Origin: Punica granatum
Taxonomy: Eukaryota > Streptophyta > Magnoliopsida > Myrtales > Lythraceae
Length of the DNA stretch: 64,000 nucleotides
Direction of reading: 5' to 3'
NCBI RefSeq assembly: GCF_007655135.1
Contig: NC_045129.1
Location: 6,634,001-6,698,000, forward strand
Positions 21,985 through 31,939 of this stretch are shown here, one piece after another. The notes below the pieces were generated by a model. That model saw only the letters and a program-made list of their open reading frames with translations. It had not been told where the DNA came from and ran no database searches. The position numbers were made by a program, and so were the translations under genes. How positions within the stretch are numbered: position 1 is the stretch's first letter; each line of letters opens with the position of its first letter.

Positions 21985-22568
21985 TGTAAAATACCCACTT
22001 GGGCCTACACGGACTTGAGCCCATCTGTAACCCAAAAGCTTAAGCTAATAGGTTACTGGACCCAAGCCTCATATAAGTTTGTGGTTTCTTTCTCAATTTT
22101 TCGATGTGGGACAACATATCTCAACACCCGCCCTCACGTGGCAACGTGTGGTCCAACACGTGCCACGTGCCTTAAACACCCGCCCTTAACAACTGACCCG
22201 AGCCGGGCATCCTCTTCTGTGCTCGGGTAAGGGGGGACAAATACTAAACTAGCCTCGAGCTCCACACTCGTGCCTAACTAGAGGTGCAATTTTAGCTACC
22301 TCGGAACTGGACCGGACCACTCTTGGGCCTGATTAACATGAGGCGCACTCTTGGCTACCTCGAAATCGAATCTGGCGTGGTGTGAGCCCACATGAGCGCG
22401 CGGAAGCATAACCCGCTCTGATACCATGTAAAATACCCACTTGGGCCTACACGGACTTGAGCCCATCTGTAACCCAAAAGCTTAAACTAATAAGTTACTG
22501 TACCCAAGCCTCATATAAGCTTGTGGTTTCTTTCTCAATTTTTCGATGTGGGACAACATATCTCAACA
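21985..22568 (-). mobile_element. complete TRIM retrotransposon
   Basis: A 584-bp element with two 142-bp LTRs (21985-22126 and 22427-22568) differing at about four positions. Each runs TG...CA and the element is flanked by the perfect 5-bp TSD CTCAC (21980-21984 and 22569-22573). On the minus strand the primer-binding site TGGTATCAGAGC (22415-22426), complementary to initiator tRNA-Met, abuts the 5' LTR directly. A purine tract GTGAGGGCGGG precedes the 3' LTR. No coding capacity, as expected for a terminal-repeat retrotransposon in miniature that moves with borrowed proteins. The LTR contains the TCCCACATCGAAAAATTGAG block seen in many plant TRIM-type repeats. Confidence 0.92.
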
Positions 22569-22573
22569 CTCAC

Positions 22574-23520
22574 CATGCTATTTCAGCAAGCATCAAGTAA
22601 GAAAGTCCGAACTGCAAACTAGGGATACCACAACTAACTCTTTAATTTTTTGTTGTACAAATATTTTATTCTCATAGTTTTCTTCCGTCGTACTGAGCTC
22701 ATGTAAAGCCAAGCTATTCAAAAGAAAGAACCATAAATCTCCGCTAAGATCCATGCACTGTGTCATTTGTGTATTTGTTTGAAATGTTCCTCGAGATCGA
22801 ACGACTAGTGCAGCATCATGTCGATTTGCTCATAACTTCCGAATTCATTATAATGGATCAATTATGCGTAATTAGGGTTATATAAACATCCCGGTTCTAG
22901 GCATTGCTCGTAACATTACCAACATGGTGAAAGCAAACAAAGGATATTCTTCACATGTGAATTGTCAATGCTCAAAGCAGATGAAAAAGAGAGCGGAGCA
23001 GTCCAGTCAACGTTTGCCGGCCGCGCGTGACGTGATTTTGTCCAATTGTATTTTCTTACTTATAAAGTAGGCCCACTATTAGTCTAGCCCATCGTTCAAA
23101 CCCATTTTCCAGTCCCACTTGATTTCGCAACCCAATTCAATAATAAAAATTAATAACATTGCTGGGTAAATCGTTGGACTAGTGAGGCAAAATTCGTACA
23201 CTCTCAGTATAAAAAAAATCATAGACTTTTACTTAATTTGTTAATTTGAATTATCAATTTAATATTTTATTTAACTAAAAAAAAGATATATACTAATGAA
23301 AATCTATACCGTCTGAATATAAACAAATGGGATGGAGAGATCTATACTAATATATTTATGAACCATTAGTAGACATGTATACTATACTAATGGTTTATAT
23401 TTGAAAAGTATATAATTATGTCCATTTGGATAGATTTTCAGGACTTACCAATGAGACTTTACCAATGAGAAGCATATATTGATGTCCGTAGGAATAGATT
23501 TTCAAAACTTGTACCTTCAG
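22574..23520. other. intergenic, no gene seen
   Basis: Only AT-rich sequence without a supported gene. A short run of GGCCCA/AGCCCA motifs near 23070-23110 has no gene beside it. Confidence 0.4.
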
Positions 23521-23527
23521 ACAATAA

Positions 23528-23772
23528 GGCCCCGTTTGGATTCACAATCTATTAATTTTAACTTTAACTTTAACTTTAACTCAACACACTACATAACAAA
23601 AATACACATTTCCCAATTCAAAAATTTTAACTTTAACTTTAACTCAACACACTACACAACAAAAACACACGTTTCCCAAGTCAAATTTATAATCACATCT
23701 CATTTGTCATTTTCCACAATTAAAATCAAAATTAAAATCAAACTAACTTTAACTCTGAATCCAAACGGCCCG
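23528..23772. mobile_element. Tourist-type (PIF/Harbinger-like) MITE
   Basis: 245 bp with TAA on both sides (23525-23527 and 23773-23775). The ends are GGCCCCGTTTGGATTCA and, reverse-complemented, CGGGCCGTTTGGATTCA: 14 matching bases after a diverged tip. The interior is tandem TTAACTTTAACTTTAAC repeats. TAA target sites and GGGCC.GTTTGG ends are typical of Tourist-type MITEs. Confidence 0.7.
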
Positions 23773-23941
23773 TAAGAGTTAGGAAAAATCTCTCGTTAGT
23801 AAAAGTTTTTTGCAACATATTTTGACTGTTAGTATAGTTTCGAAAAATCTATCCTAATAGATATCAATATATACTTGTCAATATTTTTTTTATATCCTAA
23901 TAGATATTCAATATATACTTGTCAATATAACCCATTAGTAA

Positions 23942-24267
23942 GGCTTGGTTTGGGAGTGTTGTTACTAAAATAGAAGTGCTAGAGTATAATTATTGAAAAA
24001 TAACTGTTGATTTTAGAATAAGCAAAAGCATTTGGGATGTAACAAATGAAAACTGTTGAAAGTAAAAAACACAATTATTAATACTTTAAACAGAATAAGT
24101 AGAAACAGATTTCATAAGCACCTATTAATCTACTTGAGAAAATCACGTTTGCAACCATAATTTCGACTCAAATCATGGTTTCAAAATTTCTCACCAAACA
24201 CAAAATCTGCGTAAAATTATAAGGAAAAGTTATTATCGAACCTTCCACCACACTCCTAAACGAACTG
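23942..24267. mobile_element. second Tourist-type MITE
   Basis: 326 bp flanked by TAA (23939-23941 and 24268-24270). Ends GGCTTGGTTTGGGAGTGTTG and, reverse-complemented, CAGTTCGTTTAGGAGTGTGG are imperfect TIRs. No coding region. Confidence 0.6.
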
Positions 24268-24604
24268 TAAATTATTCATAAATATGTTGGTATAGAGCTC
24301 TCTATACCGATAGTTTATCTTCTGATGGTATAGATTTTCGTTGGTATATGTCTTTTTTTTGTAGTATTAATTTAACTTCGCAGGAATAAACACAATTTTT
24401 CGATGTTGCATATAAGGTTTTTCACTTTCCATAACCGCAATAGATAATCTGCGGTGTACGATTTTAGACCGTGGTGCAATTATTGTTCTCGTAGTATCTA
24501 CACCGATACCATAGCTTAGTCTCATCCAGTTTCTTATCGGCGTTGAGGGCAATTTGAACAAAAAAAATTGAATTAAAGATCAAATCGAAACTACAAAGTT
24601 TCAA

Positions 24605-25530
24605 GATCTTTGGCTATGTTTGGTTGACCGAAAATGTCAATCCATTTCGGATCCATTCCACGAGGAATAATATTTCCCGCGTTTGTTTGCATCCAGAATA
24701 GGAATGACGGTTCTAGATTCGGCCTACCATGCTCCATAGAGGGGGAATAATCATTCCCCACGCGCCCCTCCTCCATGTGTATTCCCATCAGGAATACACC
24801 ACAATTACCATTTTCTCCTTCCGTCTGCCCAGTCTCTGTTGCCTCCGTCTGCCACTGCCACTGTCGCTCCGCCCTTTAGCCCTCCATTGCCACCGTCTCT
24901 ACTACCTCCCCAACTCTACCTCTGGCTGCGGCTTGCATCATTCCCAGCCGACCCGACCTCGAAGAAGCGAGATCGGGGTGGGACGGTTCAATCACGAATC
25001 CTGGGCCTGGGAGCCCGGGGAGACGACGAGGTGAGATCACTGACCCCACAGCGAGGCTTATCGAGGACCGACGACATCACGAGCTCCTCCAATCGAATCA
25101 ACCGAGGAGGTTGGATCTAGGGTGGGTCAATTGGTCAAATTCGAGCTCCTGAGCCTTGCAGGAGGTCGACCTTGATCTCGCACTTCTCGAGCCTAGGATC
25201 GTTGAGACTTGGGCTCCCGACCGTTGGGCTGATTACGCGAAACTAGCCATGGGGGTCACGGGGAGGTGGGGCTGTGCGTTTGGCACGGGGAGCTATACTG
25301 AGGATGAACAGTACAATTTTCTTTTTTTTTTAATTATGTTTAATATAATAATTTAATATGTTATGATGGATATTTATGTCTTTTTTATCTTGTTTATGGT
25401 GTATTCTCGATTTTCGCCATTTTTCTATTCTGTACAACCAAACAAAATAAAATTTCATCAAAATTTTTATTCTATTTTTTATCCATTATATTTTGTATCA
25501 ATTTCATTTCAGCAAACCAAACGTGCCCTT
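24605..25530. mobile_element. possible non-autonomous DNA element with GC-rich core
   Basis: The ends contain GGCTATGTTTGGTTGACCG and, reverse-complemented, GGGCACGTTTGGTTTGCTG, which suggests degenerate TIRs. The core (about 24830-25290) is strikingly GC-rich against AT-rich surroundings. Its frames are short and none has a recognised domain. Alternative: an insertion of unrelated genic DNA. Confidence 0.35.
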
Positions 25531-25984
25531 AATGATCAAATTGAAAAAAAAAACACACACACACAATGACAATCATGTTATCTCTGACGTGTCCGTAATT
25601 GTCATCGGATGATACAGACTTAATAATTAGCAAGGATCACGAGTATTCATTATTAATAAATAAATAAATAAGAGCAAAAATCACGAGCATGTCTTGGAGG
25701 GACCAATCACCATAGGCCAGTAAGAAATCTGACAAGCACAAGCTTAGCCCTCCTACATTTTTTTTTTTTAAATGAGAAAACCGCCTCCATATAAAATGAA
25801 CCTTGGACACGTGAAAATCTAGGTGAAATTATTGTTTATATAGGTGCCCGAAAGAAAATACTGGAAAACGTATTGGAGATATACTTGCTTAGGATACATG
25901 CATATTATTTGTAAATATTTGCTAGCCTATTTAGTTCGTGTATTTTAGGATATAGCAGATTTATTTTCCTCTTTGGCTATTGTA

Positions 25985-26300
25985 TTATTTGTAAATAATT
26001 ACGACTTTCGTACCCAGGATAAGCTGCTGCAGAACAGAGGATCTCCCAATTTCTTGAGATGTAATTGCGGATTTCACAGAGAATATATCTAAAATAATCT
26101 TTCGACAACCTATTGACCAAACAAGTTCGAGACACCGAGCGAACTCCTCACAACTCAGCCAAAACTGAAGATGCAATACCAACATTATGAACAAATCCGC
26201 AAGCCCAGTTTGCGCACGAGTCACGAATGAGGTCACCTGCACCAGCTATGCTGGGTTACCTCGAGAGGCCCCATTCGTGTTCAGTTTCAGCCAATCGCCG
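25985..26300 (-). pseudogene. LINE ORF2 RNase H remnant (unit 1)
   Basis: Minus-strand frames encode pieces of a plant LINE C-terminal RNase H domain, including a GASRGNPA-like start and W...GCRKIILDI, but broken by stops and frame changes. The better-preserved duplicate is at 38580-38890. Confidence 0.6.
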
Positions 26301-27025
26301 GTCGGGTTGTTCCAGCTAATATCCTATTTGCTGCAACTGGGACAATATAGTTGATGGCGCTGCTATACTAATGAGGAGGTTACGAGCTAGGTAAATTTCA
26401 AATTAAGGTTTGGTAAGGTTGCTAGATTCCATCTCACATGAGTCCATGATCCACTGTAAGTTGCATATTGTCGTAAACCAACGTCTGCATTCTCGCTATC
26501 GTAGCAGATTATATATATTCATCTTATGCACATAAGAAACACGAGCAGTCACATCGTAGATTTAGACATTCATGTGAAGACGAAGACGAGGAAGTTTGGA
26601 AATAGAGAGCTCTAGCGTTTCATGCATATTGCAGCTTTCAAAGAAATTTTTATTTGGTCGGTGGTGTTGTACGTACCTAGAGAAATTAAAGATATATGTA
26701 TATAAAATTGTATGTATATTACTTATCCAAAAAATTGTATATATATTTTAATGGGTCAATCCGACTCAAACTTAATTAGTTCGGTCTCATTAGACTTTCA
26801 GAAACTAGAATGCATACTGAAAAAATATATAATTATTTTGGAGAAAGAGGTGTAATGCAATGAAGCACATGTTCTCACCAGTAATCAAGTCTAGTTCTCA
26901 TCGATGAAACTATTCTTTTATATATATATATATATAATTATTTATCTTTTTTTATTTTCTTTTACTAGATGATAACCTCCTTTAATGCAAAATATATATA
27001 TATATAAAAATATCTCTCCCAAAAA

Positions 27026-27650
27026 TCTATACCTTTTTATAAGCTAAAGAAGAGTTTTAAAACTTCTCCTTAACTTGTCACCTGTCGTGTCTTAATAGGT
27101 TTAGATTTATATGCATATAAAATAATATTAAATAATACTTTTCTCCAATTTCAACTACCATAGTGATATAATATTTTAATTATTTTCTTTCCTTTTCAAC
27201 TATCGTTTTATTTACTCATCAATTTGACCTATATTATAAGGCCTCAATTTTAAAAAATATACTCTCTTATTCCTTAAATAAAATTTCCTCATACTTAATT
27301 AGTTCTTAAATTCTCAATTTTTCAAATTTTATTCTCAATAGGCAACATTATTTTCTCAGTATCTTATCTATGGAATTACATTATTATATTTCTAATTATT
27401 TAAGCATTTCTTAAGAGAGTATCAAAATCGTTGTCTAAAAGTCCTATCATATCAAATGTCTTCAATAAGTGTTCACATTAAAGTTTATTTTACATCTACG
27501 TATAATTTATCTTAAAGTATTATAATATTTGAATATAAAACAAAAATTACGACACCTTTATTCAGCTACTTCTTAATTTTAGGATGATAATTGGATAAGA
27601 GTAGATATCATGTTAACAAATTATACCGCCACAAAGCGCGGGTCCCAACA
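27026..27650 (+). mobile_element. candidate non-autonomous Helitron (unit 1)
   Basis: Starts with TCTATACCTTTTTATAAGCT and ends with a hairpin-like ACCGCCACAAAGCGCGGGT followed closely by CCCAACACTAC|T. A TC start and a GC-rich 3' hairpin about 10 bases before a CTRR-like end are Helitron features, but the last bases are CTAC, not a strict CTRR. Present also in unit 2 at about 39665-40360. Confidence 0.4.
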
Positions 27651-28094
27651 CTACTTATATATATATATATATATGAAAGGGCAAGTGCGCATGCTGCGTG
27701 CAACATTAAATTTAAGAAGAAAAAACCAAGAAGAGAGTTGGTACTTTCATGATGAGTTGGCGTAAGAACTACATGAAATTTCTTCCGGATCATGTTTGAT
27801 CGATAGACCGATACTGTGAACAGAAGCAAGTTGCTGATCTTCTGGGTCGCTAGCTTCTAAAGTCAGCACTTGATAGATGAACGGTATATTTCCGTCTCGG
27901 TTGTTATGATGTCTCTCTCTTTTTTTTTGGGTAATATGGAGGACGAAGCCCAATGGTTGTTATGATGTCTTTGTTAGCTTAATTTGTTATTTATTGTGCT
28001 TATACAATAGGATTTATGCAGCTATCCTCGAGACCAGTTCAAAGGGGATAAGGCTCAGCCAATAATAAATCGAAAAATGATAAAAAATACTAGA

Positions 28095-30425
28095 ATAACC
28101 ATGCTGCAAACAGTTGTACAGTGCAATCAGTTTTTTGACTGTTGGATGATCGATAAATTCTTTTGGCTGGGGCTATTTCCACCCACTTTTCGGCTAATAC
28201 ACCTCATTTATGCGTTGTTGTACCATATTACCCTTTTATGGCTACAACAGATATTGATATACCCCCAAATCACTCTCCCATGCATTTCCCTTCCTTTCTC
28301 CATGCATATTGCCTACCATTTATAAAAACTCCTCATCTCTTTTAATCACAAATCGTCAAATCGTAACTTACCCAGCATTAGAAATTTCAAAATACCTTGA
28401 ATGTTTTGTACAATAGATGAAAAAAAGTGTTCTTACGCAATTTTTAAATCTCCTTAATTTAGAATTGTACTGCTCGTTGAAAGATTCTCATACCAAAATA
28501 CAAAATGACCATATCTTAATACTCAAATAAAATAACATTAAGCTTAAGTCAAAAATTGATTGCTATAAGCAAATTGATTTTTTACTTAAATGATTTGAAA
28601 TTTTATTTGCATAAAAGATAGAAAAATTACATCTTTAGGGTGATACAAATATAGAAGAGAAACATATAAAAAAATAACGATATCTCAATAAGAATAATGG
28701 TGGGATAAGACACCCAATATGGCACCGAGCGAAGAAGGAAAAAATAATGATTTGATAGGATAGTATTATGTTTCATATGCAATAATAATTTGCAAAATCG
28801 TCGATTTGCGATTATTCAATAAAAATTAAATATCTTGATTTATCAAATCTTTTTCATTTATCACCTATAAACCTGAAAATATTGGATCGACTATGGAGAC
28901 AAATATCATTGATGTGCATAGAGGAGTCAATACGATCAATACCATCGATCTCAACAAGACATCTCATTGAGAAGAAGACCTTGTATTAGGTTAGACGGTC
29001 CTTAAATTGTTAAATTTTTTTCTTAAATTAATTCATTATTCATATAATGCATTAATATTCTTTTCTAATTCTAAAACCTTATTGTGGCGGGAATGCGGAA
29101 GCTTGTGGGGTCGTGATCAAAAGCATGTGATGTTCTCGGACTTTTTTCTTAAATCTTTTTAAAAAAGCATAAACTTTAACCCATTTTTCAATTTTAATTT
29201 TGGCACGAACTTTATATTTTAGAAAAAAACACGAACTTAGGTTTTCTTATCAAGTTAGGCATTTGTGTCATTATCCATCAATTTTGCTGACGTGGCGAAA
29301 AATGATGACTACGTGGCAAACGTTGTTATGACATGTTAGCAAAAATAATAAAAAAACTTTAAAGAAAAATAAAAAAGGACAGAAATGCTTTGATCGGAGA
29401 AAGGGTGAGGGCTCAGGCTAGCCACTGTAACCCCGATTATGTTGGTGACTTCAGAGGGCGTCGGCTACCCCAATCAGGGGGTGGTGACGGGGATAGAAGC
29501 CCTACCTACCGAAATTGAGAGAATCCCCAAGGGTGGTGGCCGAGATCGAGGCCCCACCCACCGATATAGGGAGAACCCTCAATTTGAGGATTCTCCCGAT
29601 TTTGCCCGTCTCCTAATTAGGTTTTTCGGTGCCCTCTAGAATCATCGGCGACTCCAATCGGGGGGCTGTGGCTCACCTTTCTCCGATCAATGCTTTTTTC
29701 ACTTTTTTTCTTTAATTTTTAAAAATTTTTGTTGAAGTAGCGTGACACCATTTACCGCGTAGACATCGTTTTCAACAAATCAGCAAAATGGATGGAAAAT
29801 GACATAAATACCTTACGTGAAAGAAAATTAAAGTTCGTGCCTTTTTTTAACAAAAAATAAAACTCGTGCCAAAATTGAAAAATTGGTCAAAGTTCATTTT
29901 TTTTGGGTCATTAACCTTAATTATTTTATATTTTTTTATGTTTAATATTTATGTTCACAATAAGTTTCTTTTATTGAAAATCTATGTAATAATTTCATAA
30001 TATGTATGAGTCGATTCTTTTTAATAATGAAATCTATGCCTATATTGTTCGTGCTTTCATTTAATTATTGTAATTGTGATTATTCTATATAAATGTTATA
30101 ATCATATTACGTATTTGAGGATTAGTGTAAAGCAATAAAGTCAAATCCAAACTAATAAGGAGGACTAGGGATATATATATATATATATATATGATTATGT
30201 ATAGTTTAATAACCAAAATGGGAACGAATTAAGAAAGGAAGGGAAATACTTGGAAGAGTGATTTGGGGGTTTATCTATACTTGTCATGGTCATAAATAAG
30301 TCATGAAGGGGTAATATGGTACAACAACGTATGAATGGGGTGTATTAGCTGAAAATGAGGTGAAAATAGCCCCAGCCATTATTTTTTATTCGTAATAATT
30401 GCAATCGTACAGTTGAAAAAGTAAT
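28095..30425. mobile_element. element with about 200-bp inverted repeats (unit 1)
   Basis: The stretch 28095-28300 (GGCTGGGGCTATTTCCACCC, GCGTTGTTGTACCATATTACCC, CCCAAATCACTCTCCC) reappears reverse-complemented at about 30225-30425. The spacer is about 1.9 kb and contains a second, nested palindromic element. Long TIRs and lack of coding capacity suggest a non-autonomous Mutator-like or foldback element. In unit 2 only the left arm (about 41100-41345) survives. No TSD confirmed. Confidence 0.6.
29161..29905. mobile_element. nested foldback-type element with GC-rich tips (unit 1)
   Basis: Arms 29161-29360 and 29701-29905 are inverted copies. Landmarks are TTTTTCAATTTTGGCACGA, CATTTTCCATC.ATTTTGCTGA and CATAGACATCGTTTT-like blocks. 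Towards the centre TGATCGGAGAAAGG and CCTTTCTCCGATCA are inverted again. The centre (29400-29690) is GC-rich. The strand could fold into a long hairpin. Duplicate at 42190-42945. Confidence 0.65.
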
Positions 30426-31939
30426 TTAAAAAACAAAAATGATTGACTTATCGATTGAGGAAAGAAATCAAGAAGGAATTTTGGGGGATAATCAGAAAGG
30501 AAGTCAAGACGGGATAGGAAAGCATAATCAAGAATGCAATGAACCGAGTATTCTCTCGGATCATTGCCTCACCGAAAATCAATCTCGACCTTTCAATGAC
30601 AGCACGTAGTAACTAGCCGGACATTTGTCAAATTCCTTGACTCTTCATTTATTATAAAAATGTTCTTTCTTTCTTTCTTTGTTTGGCCCTTGCCATGTGT
30701 AAGGCCTTACATGTATACTGTACAACGGGATATTCAATTAATTAAGTCAAAATACAGAAAACTTCCACTCAAGCATATTATTTTCCCTCTGTTGGTTGGT
30801 TGGTTCTTCAGTATCGACTTTTAAATTTTTGATACGATATAAAATCAATATAAACTCTTAGATTCCCCTCATTTAATATGAACTGTTCATTATACATATT
30901 TTTTTTAAAGTATTTTCATTCTTTACTTTCCGATTTTCCTCCTACAAACTTTCACCACTGTTATAAATTAGCTCCCACACGCAGACCAATAAGGAAGTGC
31001 AATGTCTTCTACCACAAACCACCGGTCGAACCAGCGGCATTAATTGAGTCATAACTCTAACTGAACCGGTTCACAAATTTGGTTTAACTATTATCATAAA
31101 ACCTATTAATTTAGCCGGTCTGATGGCCTCCTTTCAAACAACCCCCTATGGCCAGATTTCCGGCTGCCACCGCCGACGGTAGAGGGCATGGAAGCGTTTA
31201 CGTACGATGTCTTCCCCCCATCAATGACATAGCTACGACTATAGCCCGCAATCATAGGAAATAATTCATATAAAAAACCCAAATTCATATTTTTTGCTCA
31301 GTTAGAAATCATCATCATGTAATTAATGGATACTTTAATAATGAAATCTCAACTTTCAATAACAGTTCACTTGGGTCGATTATGGTTCGATCAAATGCCA
31401 CAATCTGTCAATACAGATAATGTTACCTTAATATTTTCCATTGCAATCATAGGAAATAATTCATATAAGAAACCCAAATTCTACGATTACAATTTTCGGT
31501 CGTTAATAAATTTATTTCTTGTCATATTAGGTAATCATGCATGGATTTTCTATTCTGAGATTGTTTGTTTCTTAAACAAATACCGTCGACTTAAGGGATT
31601 TTTTTTGGTAACATGTTATATCAAATAAGGCATTTTTTATATAATAAGTGGTACAGATCGTGATTTCTGAAGGGTGTTTTTTAAATTTTAAAACTTATAA
31701 AATTAGACTATCCAGGTTAGATCGAATGGGATCTAAGCGCTCAAATTAGCACCGTATAGTATGAAAAACTCAAAATCTCCACAGTAGAATTTCGACGGTT
31801 TGTTTTCTTCTTTATTGTCCATTTCCTTTTTGCAAACAAATCCAGCGGGACCCATCTGAGTTATTTAAAAAGCTTGCCTCTGGGAAGCTCATACAAACTC
31901 AAAGCACTCCAACACGGAGAGAGAGAGTGAGAGAGAGAG

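Noticed and set aside
23479..23775. A 98-codon frame of NFNFNSTHY repeats
   Set aside because: Produced by the TTAACTTTAAC repeats of the Tourist-type MITE.
26920..27010. Long TA runs (also at 27655-27675, 30170-30192, 45445-45465) as possible regulatory or origin sequences
   Set aside because: Simple microsatellites in AT-rich plant intergenic DNA; nothing else supports a function.
29439..29639. A frame in the GC-rich centre of the foldback element (also at 42471-42740)
   Set aside because: Internal repeats of the element (IPKGGGRDRGPTHRYREN) create it; no gene features.
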